Counted from the stretch's first letter, positions 1 through 5,582 are shown. The stretch is DNA of 6,985 nt from JAFALX01 sp050734185 (GCA_050734185.1 JBOHUE010000012.1:1-6985), one strand, 5' to 3'. The notes: generated from the sequence alone by a model not told the origin. Made by a program: numbers and translations.

Positions 1-131
1 GATCGCGGTCGCGCGGGCGAGAGGACGCGCCGGGCTCCTGATCCATGGAGGGAGATGCTCAGGCATAACGCCTTGCGAATGCATGAGACCTGGCTGTGCG
101 AGGCCTCGGCACGGCGGCCGCGGCGCCCGGC

Positions 132-818
132 TCAGTGCGCCCAGGCGGGGTGGTCGGCGGTCTCGCGCACCTGGATGATGGCGGCGGTGATCGTGGCCTC
201 GAGCTCCGCGTAGAACTCGCGCCTGGACTCCTCGTCCTGCGCCTCGGTCACCGTTTGGCCGTTCAAGCGCCGGCTGATCCAGGGCGGGACGGCCTGGTAG
301 ACGATTTGGGAGCCAACCCGGACGTACAGGGTCTCCGGCTTCTGATCGGTGACGAATGCGCTCACCTTCACGGAGACGCCGGTGTCGTCCACGAGCCGCC
401 AGCCCCGCTCCCAGCGCGAGCTGCGGTCAGGATCGAATGCCTTGGTGACCTCCGTTTCGGTGATCACCTGCTCGTCGGCGTGCGCTGCGTCATGGAGGAG
501 CGCGGTGATGCGGTGCTCCAGAGCGGACGCGACGTGGTGCAGCAGCGAGGGGCCGCGGTTGTCGATGTCCGGGAGCCCGGCGCGCTGCTTGGCGCGTGTG
601 CCCAGCGCGCGCATCGTGCCGCCGTGGCGCCGACAGTATTGGTCATCGTCGACTGTAACCGAGTGGTCGGAGCAGAACACCGAGCGGCAGGAGCGGCCGC
701 GGCGGTCGCGGTAGCTGCACGTGGTGGCGTCGCTGCTGGAGCAGCCCTGTGCCTGGCAGCGCAGACCGCTCGGCAGAGCGATCGCAACGGGGGTTGGCTT
801 ACGGCGAAGGATCGGCAT
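132..818 (-). CDS. Hypothetical protein with N-terminal Cys/His zinc-binding-like region
   Basis: A 228-residue protein of unrecognised family. The N-terminal 65 residues carry eight regularly spaced possible metal ligands: C21, C26, C34, C44, C49, H52, C62 and H65 (C-x4-C, C-x4-C-x2-H, C-x2-H spacing). This is enough for two zinc ions in a cross-brace arrangement. The linker around G66-R79 is basic. It is followed by a predicted helix near residues 90-115, a stretch that looks beta-rich (about 120-175, containing the RWERGW motif), and a C-terminal helix rich in Glu. There is no signal peptide or membrane segment, so it is probably cytoplasmic. The ATG at 818 was chosen because the preceding residues in frame look unlike protein and overlap the DAHP synthase end; that stop codon lies 26 nt upstream. 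No good Shine-Dalgarno sequence is visible, so translation may be coupled. Nucleic-acid or protein binding is an inference from the Cys/His cluster only. Confidence 0.75.
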   Translation of the reverse strand: MPILRRKPTPVAIALPSGLRCQAQGCSSSDATTCSYRDRRGRSCRSVFCSDHSVTVDDDQYCRRHGGTMRALGTRAKQRAGLPDIDNRGPSLLHHVASALEHRITALLHDAAHADEQVITETEVTKAFDPDRSSRWERGWRLVDDTGVSVKVSAFVTDQKPETLYVRVGSQIVYQAVPPWISRRLNGQTVTEAQDEESRREFYAELEATITAAIIQVRETADHPAWAH

Positions 819-844
819 GATGCTGCCCGGTGGGCGAGCCCATC

Positions 845-1897
845 CTAAGCCCGGCCGGCGGGCACCCCCGGTGACGACGGTGTCGCGAGGCGCCGATCCA
901 GCGCGACCGCGAGGCGACGCAACCGTTCCATCAGCTCGGCGAACATGGGCAGCGTCAGCGACTGGGCGCCGTCGCTGAGCGCGTGCTCGGGGTCCGGGTG
1001 CACCTCGATGAGCAGCCCGTCGGCGCCGGCGGCGAGGGCGGCGAGCGCCATTGGCGCGACCAGATGACGGTGGCCCGTGGCGTGTGACGGATCGACGATC
1101 ACCGGCAGATGCGCCAGCGACTTCACCACCGGCACGGCGCTCAGGTCGAGCGTGTTGCGCGTGCTGGCTTCGAACGTGCGAATGCCGCGCTCGCAGAGCA
1201 CGACGTTGGGGTTGCCGTGAGCGACGATGTACTCGGCTGCCAGCAGCCATTCCTCGATCGTGTTGCTCAGCCCGCGCTTGAGCAGCACAGGTCGGTTGGA
1301 CTCTCCCACCGCCTCGAGCAGCGCGAAGTTCTGCGCGTTGCGCGTGCCCACCTGGAGCATGTCCGCGTACTCGGCGACCTCGGCGACGTCGGACGGATTC
1401 ACCACCTCGGTCACCACCGGCAGCCCGGTGCGACGGCGCGCCTCGGCCAGGAAGCGAAGCCCCTCGACCCCGAGACCGCGGAACGAGTACGGCGATGTGC
1501 GCGGCTTGAACGCGCCGCCACGCAACATCGCTGCGCCGGCGGCGGCGACACCGGTTGCGGTCGCCAGCACCTGCTCCTCGTTCTCGACGGCGCACGGACC
1601 TGCGATCACGACGCAATCGCCGTTGCCGAGGCGCACACCCGAGATATCGACGACTGTGTCCTCGGGGTGCCACTCGCGCGTCACCTGCTTGTACGGCTTG
1701 CTCACGGGGATGGCGTCAGCGACTCCCGGGAGGTCGACGATGGAGTCGCGGATCGAAGCCGGGTTGCTGCCGAGGACACCGATTGCAAGCCGGTCGGCAC
1801 CGGGTAGCTCGATCGGGCGGAAGCCCTGTGCTCGCACATGCGCCGCGACGCTCTCGATCTCGCCGGGTGTCGCATTCACGTTCATCAGAATCAGCAT
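845..1897 (-). CDS. aroF: 3-deoxy-7-phosphoheptulonate (DAHP) synthase, type I-beta
   Basis: This enzyme condenses phosphoenolpyruvate and erythrose 4-phosphate to DAHP, the first step of the shikimate pathway to aromatic amino acids, in the cytoplasm. At 350 residues it is full length for the Thermotoga/Bacillus-type family. Residues 1-65 form the ferredoxin/ACT-like regulatory domain that binds Tyr or Phe in characterised relatives. The TIM barrel follows, with GPCAVE (100-105), LRGGAFKPRTSPYSFRGLG (125-143), LKRG (206-209), CERGIRTFE (235-243), DPSHATG (269-275) and EVHPDPEHALSDGAQSL (298-314). The metal ligands C102, H272, E298 and D309 are all present, so it should be active and metal dependent. 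The ATG at 1897 gives the usual N-terminus and sits 8 nt after a TANNNT box, as in leaderless transcripts. It lies 39 nt after the upstream lipoprotein gene on the same strand. The Cys/His protein follows 26 nt downstream and may be cotranscribed. Confidence 0.97.
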   Translation of the reverse strand: MLILMNVNATPGEIESVAAHVRAQGFRPIELPGADRLAIGVLGSNPASIRDSIVDLPGVADAIPVSKPYKQVTREWHPEDTVVDISGVRLGNGDCVVIAGPCAVENEEQVLATATGVAAAGAAMLRGGAFKPRTSPYSFRGLGVEGLRFLAEARRRTGLPVVTEVVNPSDVAEVAEYADMLQVGTRNAQNFALLEAVGESNRPVLLKRGLSNTIEEWLLAAEYIVAHGNPNVVLCERGIRTFEASTRNTLDLSAVPVVKSLAHLPVIVDPSHATGHRHLVAPMALAALAAGADGLLIEVHPDPEHALSDGAQSLTLPMFAELMERLRRLAVALDRRLATPSSPGVPAGRA

Positions 1898-1911
1898 TCG
1901 GCCGAAGCGTA
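1898..1911 (-). promoter_or_regulatory. Leaderless-type -10 element for DAHP synthase
   Basis: On the minus strand the hexamer TACGCT (1911-1906) fits the TANNNT -10 consensus. It is followed by 8 nt and then the ATG at 1897, the distance expected if transcription starts at or next to the A of the start codon. There is no Shine-Dalgarno sequence before this ATG, which agrees with a leaderless mRNA. No convincing -35 box is visible. Confidence 0.45.
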
Positions 1912-1916
1912 GCAGC

Positions 1917-1930
1917 AGCCCGTTCGGGCT
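1917..1930 (-). other. 14-bp palindrome upstream of DAHP synthase
   Basis: AGCCCGTTCGGGCT is a perfect inverted repeat in the 39-nt gap between the second lipoprotein gene and the DAHP synthase gene. It falls almost wholly in the spacer between the proposed -10 box (1911-1906) and where a -35 box would be. It could be an operator, or the hairpin of a terminator for the lipoprotein genes, but no T-run follows it. Short GC palindromes are common in DNA of this composition. Confidence 0.25.
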
Positions 1931-1936
1931 CAGCCC

Positions 1937-2533
1937 TCAGTCCGCGGTCACCCACACCCAGTCGTGGGTCAGCAGCCGGTCGAATGTGGGCTGCAGCTTG
2001 TCGAACGACTTGGCCGACGTGATGAGCTCCACCTCGAACATCGCGCCGCCATGGGAGACGACCACGTCCTTCGTCTGGATGAGCGAGCTGCTGAGCGTTG
2101 ACTGATACGTCACGGTCGTCGCCGCGCTGCGCGCGACGGCCGTCGGCGTCGGTTCGGTGACATTCGTGGCCCCGCTGGTCTTGACGCTCTGCAGGTACGT
2201 GTCGACCTGCGCGCTGGTCAGGGGTTGCTTCGGCTGCATGACGAGGACGATCGGGGCGATGTCGGAAACCCCCTGCACCACCGGCGCAGGCGCCGGCCCC
2301 TGCAGCAGCATGAGCAGGGTGCCGTCCGGTTTGACCGAGCTCACCACGGCGCCGTTCGAGGTCACGTCGGACCAGCCCGCCGGGACGCGCACCATGAACG
2401 CCACCGAGCGCGCCACCGGCTGCGTGTCCGCTGGCGTGGAGTTCGCTGCATGCGTCGCCGCCTGCCCGCACGCGGCGACCGCGGCGCCAACAACTGCGAC
2501 CATCGCGCGCGCGGCGAGTGCGCGCAGCGTCAC
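1937..2533 (-). CDS. Putative lipoprotein, PAGW-type, tandem paralogue of the upstream gene
   Basis: A 198-residue predicted lipoprotein anchored on the outer face of the cytoplasmic membrane. The start chosen is the GTG at 2533, 16 nt after the stop of the upstream paralogue. It gives a proper signal peptide: positive residues (R4, R9), a hydrophobic core (residues 10-20) and a VAAC lipobox with C22 as the lipidated cysteine. Starting earlier would overlap the upstream gene and add an Arg-rich tail. A Ser/Thr/Ala-rich linker (24-44) leads to one globular domain with FMVRVPAGW (46-54), LLMLL (73-77), TYLQSV...GAT (112-123), VSHG (159-162) and a closing FDRLLTHDWVW motif (184-194). The same landmarks occur in the neighbouring protein, so the two arose by duplication. 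The VPAGW start resembles LpqN/DcrB/PsbP-like domains, but that is a resemblance only. The function is unknown. Confidence 0.85.
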   Translation of the reverse strand: MTLRALAARAMVAVVGAAVAACGQAATHAANSTPADTQPVARSVAFMVRVPAGWSDVTSNGAVVSSVKPDGTLLMLLQGPAPAPVVQGVSDIAPIVLVMQPKQPLTSAQVDTYLQSVKTSGATNVTEPTPTAVARSAATTVTYQSTLSSSLIQTKDVVVSHGGAMFEVELITSAKSFDKLQPTFDRLLTHDWVWVTAD

Positions 2534-2549
2534 CAGGGGTCGCGCTCGC

Positions 2550-3164
2550 TCAGTGCCAGCGCCACGACGCGAGCATCTGCTGCAGCGCTTTCGCCTGTCT
2601 GTCGAAGTCGGCCTGGCCCGTGTTGAGCACGATCTCGTAGGTCTGGCCATGGTTGACGAGCATGTCCTGCACCTTGAGGACGGCAGGGTGCGCCGGCGGC
2701 GTCGCGGGCACGTTGATGTTGTACGTCACGAAGAGTCCGGTGGTCCCCACGAGTTGGAACGGCTGCGGTGTGCTCACCGAGGTCGCACCGTTCTGCGCCA
2801 CGCTCTGCAGGTAGGCGGCGAGCTGATCGTCCGGCACCGGCTGCGACACCGTCGAGACGTCGATGTGCTCGCCGTTCACGGTCGCCCCGGCGAGCGGCGC
2901 CATGAGCAACATCTGCAGCGAGCCGCTGACATTCACCGCCTTCACCGCATCCTGGTCGGTCGTGGTCTCGGTCCACCCTGCCGGGATGGTCACGTCGAAC
3001 AGCGTCGTCTTGAACTTGTTGGCCGCCGTGGCCTGGGACGACCCGGAGGCCGGCGACGGCGTGTGTGAGCCCGCGGCCGAGCCGCAGGCCGCTATCGCGG
3101 TCAGCCCCATGACCATTGCCGCCGCGGCAAGCGAGCGCCGGTGCGGCACCCGGGAGCGGTGCAT
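2550..3164 (-). CDS. Putative lipoprotein, PAGW-type, first of a tandem pair
   Basis: A 204-residue predicted lipoprotein. The N-terminus MHRSRVPHRRS is strongly basic, a hydrophobic segment follows (12-25), and the lipobox IAAC ends at C27. A Ser/Pro/Ala linker (28-48) precedes a single domain with FDVTIPAGW (56-64), LQMLLMAPL (83-91), YLQSVAQNGAT (118-128), LVNHGQTYEIVLNTG (169-183) and the ending FDRQAKALQQMLASWRW (187-203). The paralogue downstream shares VPAGW, YLQSV...GAT, HG..(Y/F)E and the W.W ending but differs elsewhere, so the duplication is old. The ATG at 3164 is supported by the signal peptide and by a TANNNT box 8 nt upstream. It is transcribed away from the GNAT operon across a shared 66-nt region and probably cotranscribed with its paralogue. 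A role in the cell envelope is all that can be inferred. Confidence 0.9.
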   Translation of the reverse strand: MHRSRVPHRRSLAAAAMVMGLTAIAACGSAAGSHTPSPASGSSQATAANKFKTTLFDVTIPAGWTETTTDQDAVKAVNVSGSLQMLLMAPLAGATVNGEHIDVSTVSQPVPDDQLAAYLQSVAQNGATSVSTPQPFQLVGTTGLFVTYNINVPATPPAHPAVLKVQDMLVNHGQTYEIVLNTGQADFDRQAKALQQMLASWRWH

Positions 3165-3178
3165 TGCCGGTGAGGATA
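3165..3178 (-). promoter_or_regulatory. Leaderless-type -10 element for the lipoprotein pair
   Basis: TATCCT on the minus strand (3178-3173) matches TANNNT and is followed by 8 nt and the ATG at 3164. The spacing is identical to that before the DAHP synthase gene, and again no Shine-Dalgarno sequence is present. This is half of a divergent promoter region, with the GNAT operon starting on the other strand at 3231. Confidence 0.45.
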
Positions 3179-3218
3179 GCCGGAGCGCCCAGCTTGCCTG
3201 CGGGTGGTCCGAGCGCGG

Positions 3219-3230
3219 GACAATCGCCGG
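3219..3230 (+). promoter_or_regulatory. Possible -10 element for the GNAT operon
   Basis: GACAAT at 3219-3224 resembles a -10 box and ends 6 nt before the GTG at 3231, a leaderless spacing. A TTGCCT at 3194-3199 could be the -35 box, but the spacer would be 19 nt, longer than ideal. No Shine-Dalgarno sequence precedes the GTG. The match is weaker than for the two minus-strand promoters. Confidence 0.3.
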
Positions 3231-4052
3231 GTGACGACTCGGTCCGCCGTACGCGTCGAGCGGCTCAAGATCGCCGATCTGTCCGCGCTGCACCGGCTTC
3301 TCGACCGGGAGCCGGTGCAGCACGCATACCTGCGCAGCGAGCTGCGCCTCGGGATCGACTACGCGTACTGGTGGGGTGTGCGAGATGGCGAGCACCTGCG
3401 CGCCGTCCTGCTGGCGGGCGCGCTCGCCGTGCCCTGCATCAACGACATCGAGGACGCGTCCCGATTCGCGGAGATCCCGTGCGCGGATCACCCGCCGCGC
3501 ATGATCGTCGGGCACCGGCCGTCGGTGCTGGCGCTGCGCGACGCGCTCCTGCCGGCTCGACAGGCGCGCGACATCCGAGACCCCCAGCCGCTGCTCGTGG
3601 TCACTCGCGACACCCCGCTGCTCGACATGCCGAGCCCCGTGCGGCTCGCGACCCGGGCCGACGTGGAGGCGCTGACGATCGCGGCAGCGGCGATGCACCG
3701 CGAGGAGATGGGCGATCCGATGCCGCTGGACCCAGGCGCCTGGCGGTCGCGGATGACGTCGCTGGTCGACCTCGGCTGGAGCTGGGTGTTGACCGAGCGG
3801 GACACCGTCGTGTTCAAGGCCGAGCTCAGCGCGTGGACGCCCGAGGCGGCGCAGATCCAGGGCGTGTACACGCACCCCGGGCGGCGCCGCCACGGCATCG
3901 CCACGGCCGCGCTGGCCGCCGTGTGCCGCGCCGTCCTGCGTCAGGTTCCGGTGTGCAGCCTCTACGTCAACAACACCAACGACTCGGCGCTGCGCCTGTA
4001 CGACCGGCTCGGGTTCCGACAGGCCGGCGAATTCGCCTCCGTGTTCTACTAA
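3231..4052 (+). CDS. GNAT family N-acetyltransferase with DUF4081-type N-terminal region
   Basis: A 273-residue predicted acetyl-CoA-dependent N-acetyltransferase; the substrate is unknown. Residues 5-125 resemble the N-terminal region found in actinobacterial DUF4081/GNAT proteins (the PPRMIVGHRPSVLALRDALL and PARQARDIRDPQPLLVV stretches). Residues 136-273 are the GNAT domain: VVFKAELSAWTPEAAQIQGV (193-212), the acetyl-CoA pyrophosphate loop HPGRRRHGIAT (215-225, the R-x-x-G/A type), SLYVNNTN (243-250) and the closing ALRLYDRLGFRQAGEFASVFY (253-273). The ending and the AAQIQGV(Y/W).HP motif are typical of this actinobacterial family. The GTG at 3231 was chosen for its promoter-like spacing; an in-frame GTG at 3204 would add nine residues with no family support. 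It is the first gene of a three-gene operon, with the SRPBCC gene 4 nt after its TAA. Confidence 0.92.
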   Translation: MTTRSAVRVERLKIADLSALHRLLDREPVQHAYLRSELRLGIDYAYWWGVRDGEHLRAVLLAGALAVPCINDIEDASRFAEIPCADHPPRMIVGHRPSVLALRDALLPARQARDIRDPQPLLVVTRDTPLLDMPSPVRLATRADVEALTIAAAAMHREEMGDPMPLDPGAWRSRMTSLVDLGWSWVLTERDTVVFKAELSAWTPEAAQIQGVYTHPGRRRHGIATAALAAVCRAVLRQVPVCSLYVNNTNDSALRLYDRLGFRQAGEFASVFY

Positions 4053-4056
4053 CCCG

Positions 4057-4512
4057 ATGGTCGAGACGCACTCCGACGTCACCCTCCCGGTCCCCCCGGA
4101 GGAGGCCTTCGAGGTGATCTCCGACCTCGAACATGCGGACTGGCTGCCCGCGGTTCGCAGCCTGCATCACATCGGTGGGCCGAAGTTCGCGAAGGGCTCG
4201 CGGTTCGAGGTAGAGGTCGGCTTTCTCGGAAAGCGCCTCAAGGGCGTGCTGGCGTGTACCGAGGTCGATCCGCCGCGCAGCGTCGAGATGGAGCTCGAGG
4301 AGGGGTTCGACCTCACCATCACCGTCGCCGTTCGCCCGGTGCGGGGCGGTTGCTCCGTGGAGATCGGCGCCCGCTATTCGATCGGCGGCGGACCGCTCTC
4401 TCGCGCGGTGGAGATGTCGTCTGTGGGTCCTGCCCGTCGCGAGACGGCGCGTGCCTGCGAGCAGCTGGCGGCGCGTTTCGGCCGCCGGGCCGGGGTGGGA
4501 CAACATGGGTGA
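4057..4512 (+). CDS. SRPBCC family protein (polyketide cyclase/coenzyme Q-binding type)
   Basis: A 151-residue cytoplasmic protein with the helix-grip fold that encloses a hydrophobic ligand. Visible landmarks are the opening strand THSDVTLPVPPEEAFEVISD (4-23), the HADWLPAVRSL stretch (26-36), KGSRFEVEVGFLGKRLKG (46-63), the DPPRSVEMEL strand (71-80), a strand pair at 84-107 and a long C-terminal helix (113-141). These match the family in order and in length (usually 140-150 residues). The ligand cannot be told from the sequence; family members range from lipid binders to cyclases. The ATG at 4057 lies 4 nt after the GNAT stop, and the TGA overlaps the ATG of the next gene by one base. Translational coupling of all three genes is therefore likely, although nothing links their functions directly. 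The last ten residues are Gly/Arg-rich and probably disordered. Confidence 0.88.
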   Translation: MVETHSDVTLPVPPEEAFEVISDLEHADWLPAVRSLHHIGGPKFAKGSRFEVEVGFLGKRLKGVLACTEVDPPRSVEMELEEGFDLTITVAVRPVRGGCSVEIGARYSIGGGPLSRAVEMSSVGPARRETARACEQLAARFGRRAGVGQHG

Positions 4513-5072
4513 TGAACTCGAATGACGGCGACCTCAAGTCGCTGACCGCGCTGGTGCGGTCGCTGCCTGCGCTCGACCCCGCCGAAGTCGGCCGCCTCCT
4601 GCCGGCCGCCGCGGTGTCCGGCCCGCAGCAGGAGCGGCTGGTGCAGGACCAGCTCGGTGTCGGGCTCGATGAGGCGCTCGCGCGTCGCGACCGCGGCATC
4701 GATGTGATTGACCTCTACCAGGAGGCGTCGGTGGCTGCCATCGTCGCCGTTGCGCAGTACTCGGCCCGGGGCGGCGCTCCCGATGGACTTCGGCGCTACG
4801 CCAGCCGGGTCATCGGCGTCCACCTGGACGACGCGATCGAGCAGGCGGACCTGGAACGCAAGGCCCACGACGCCTTCGTGCGCGACGCGGAGAGCTACGA
4901 GACCGCCGAGGTGAGCCTGCGACACGAGCTGGAGCGCAGCCCGACCGCCACCGAGATCGCTGCCTTCCTCCAGTGGCCCGAAGACCGCGTGACGTTGCTT
5001 GCAGAGGCTGTGACCAACGCGCGCGAGCTCTGGGACACTGACATCGCCGAGTACCTCGACGACGAGGACTGA
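4512..5072 (+). CDS. Sigma-70-like protein with regions 2 and 3 only, no region 4
   Basis: A 186-residue protein related to primary-type sigma-70 factors. Residues 63-109 align by eye with sigma region 2: IDVIDLYQEASVAAIVAVAQYS matches the LDLIQEGNIGLMRAVDKFD block, and LRRYASRVIGVHLDDAI matches FSTYATWWIRQAI. The aromatic and basic residues that melt the -10 box (the WW and the R/Q of WWIRQ) are missing. Residues 130-165 resemble region 3: RHELERSPTATEIAAFLQWPEDRV. The protein then ends in an acidic tail, WDTDIAEYLDDED, with no region 4 to bind a -35 box. It may bind RNA polymerase as a modulator, or act as a degenerate sigma factor; both are inferences. The ATG at 4512 overlaps the SRPBCC stop (TGATG); a GTG one codon upstream is an alternative. 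The last codons and the stop coincide with a copy of the repeat family. Confidence 0.8.
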   Translation: MNSNDGDLKSLTALVRSLPALDPAEVGRLLPAAAVSGPQQERLVQDQLGVGLDEALARRDRGIDVIDLYQEASVAAIVAVAQYSARGGAPDGLRRYASRVIGVHLDDAIEQADLERKAHDAFVRDAESYETAEVSLRHELERSPTATEIAAFLQWPEDRVTLLAEAVTNARELWDTDIAEYLDDED

Positions 5073-5113
5073 CTGCCTGCAAGGGTTCGACATGCACCCA
5101 CTTTCGGCACGCC
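5064..5113 (-). repeat. Repeat family, short copy D1, overlapping the end of the sigma-like gene
   Basis: On the minus strand this reads TGGGTGCATGTCGAACCC, then TTGCAGGCAGTCAGTCCTC. It corresponds to the 3' half of the longer copies at 5213 and 6985. It stands in tandem with copy D2; the core positions are 54 nt apart, and each copy is flanked by CGGCACGCC on the plus strand. Its right-hand end (GAGGAC, 5064-5069) lies within the last codons of the sigma-like gene, whose TGA is inside the repeat. Confidence 0.7.
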
Positions 5114-5169
5114 GAGGACGACTGACCTGCCTGCAAGGGCGCGACACGCACCCACGCTAGCGGCACGCC
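5114..5169 (-). repeat. Repeat family, short copy D2
   Basis: On the minus strand the core is TGGGTGCGTGTCGCGCCC (5154-5137), followed by TTGCAGGCAGGTCAGTCGTC. Against the plus-strand copy at 5294-5334 it aligns as TGGGyGCGTGyCGCrCCC, then a GCAGGTCAGyCGTCCTC block. Compared with D1 it has small insertions (GAC and a C) near the GAGGAC end. GGGTGCG and CGCGCCC can pair, with one wobble, around a 3-nt loop. Confidence 0.7.
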
Positions 5170-5212
5170 GTCAGGCCGCCGCTACCTGTGCGGCGCGCGG
5201 TCGCGCGAGCTC

Positions 5213-5360
5213 GCGGTGACGGCCTGCGGCTCAGCACTCGGCGGGCACAGTGCTCCGAGTCCACGTCGCCCGCCTCCGTGATGGCCGCTGCGCATGGGCG
5301 CGTGCCGCACCCGCGCGGCAGGTCAGCCGTCCTCAGCGCTGACCTGCGTGCATGGCACGC
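5213..5360 (+). repeat. Repeat family, long copy A
   Basis: The longest complete copy, about 148 nt. Positions 5213-5302 align without gaps to copy B at 5371-5460 with 84 of 90 identities. The whole stretch aligns to the reverse complement of 6985-6838 (copy C). Over the part shared with B, A and C differ at only two positions. It contains three inverted repeats: AGCACT/AGTGCT (5233-5238 and 5249-5254), TGCCGC/GCGGCA (5303-5308 and 5315-5320) and a perfect 10-bp stem GCAGGTCAGC/GCTGACCTGC (5318-5327 and 5338-5347, 10-nt loop). The second and third share GCA and cannot form together. No coding character is apparent. Confidence 0.85.
5318..5347. terminator. Possible stem-loop terminator between convergent genes
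   Basis: A perfect 10-bp stem with a 10-nt loop, the strongest hairpin in the gap between the convergent ends of the sigma-like gene (5072) and the methyltransferase gene (5583). It could end transcription from either side, but no T-run follows on either strand. It is part of repeat copy A. Confidence 0.3.
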
Positions 5361-5370
5361 GACCGCGCAC

Positions 5371-5460
5371 GCGGTGGCGGACTGCGGCTCAGCACTCGGC
5401 GGGCTCAGTGCTCCGAGTCCGCGTCGCCGGCCTCCGTGTTGGCCGCTGCGCATGGGCGCG
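5371..5460 (+). repeat. Repeat family, truncated copy B
   Basis: A direct copy of A placed 158 nt downstream. It covers the first 90 nt of the unit and keeps the AGCACT/AGTGCT hairpin (5391-5396 and 5407-5412). After GCATGGGCGCG the similarity stops, so the 3' half with the 10-bp stem is absent. Confidence 0.85.
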
Positions 5461-5582
5461 TCGCGAGGCGACAGCTGCCTATACGCGAGCGATCGGAGAC
5501 ACTGCAACGTCCCGATTCGCGCTTGTTGGGCAGTTCCCCGCGCGTGAGATAACTAGCGCCTGAGTCTGCCGATGAACGGGCT
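5461..5582. other. Intergenic spacer with no recognised feature
   Basis: The 122 nt between repeat copy B and the stop of the methyltransferase gene show no convincing gene, RNA or repeat copy. The sequence changes here from the GC-rich repeat cluster to the lower-GC composition of the methyltransferase gene, which suggests a junction somewhere in this stretch. Confidence 0.5.

Noticed and set aside
96..112. Near-palindrome GTGCGAGGCCTCGGCAC, as a terminator of the Cys/His gene
   Set aside because: There is almost no loop and no T-run. It is likely chance in GC-rich DNA.
1..131. Possible start of another minus-strand gene running off the window (ATG at 84, 66 or 46)
   Set aside because: The open frames are under 30 codons before the window ends, the candidate starts lie in two different frames, and none gives a recognisable sequence. 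Only a weak AAGG precedes the ATG at 66.
96..848. 250-codon open frame on the plus strand
   Set aside because: It is antisense to the Cys/His protein, has biased Arg/Ala/Gly composition and no family resemblance. It is a by-product of high GC.
2550..4082. 510-codon minus-strand frame extending the first lipoprotein upstream
   Set aside because: Only the part after 3164 has a signal peptide, lipobox and domain. The upstream part is antisense to the GNAT gene and has low-complexity composition.
5064..5460. CRISPR array
   Set aside because: The copies are unevenly spaced, differ in length and orientation, and have no regular spacers.
5188..5563. Overlapping plus-strand frames of 66-119 codons over the repeats, with GACRTRA-like peptides
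   Set aside because: The recurring peptide arises because the nucleotide repeat is conserved. The frames differ between copies, and none has a start site or a protein-like composition.
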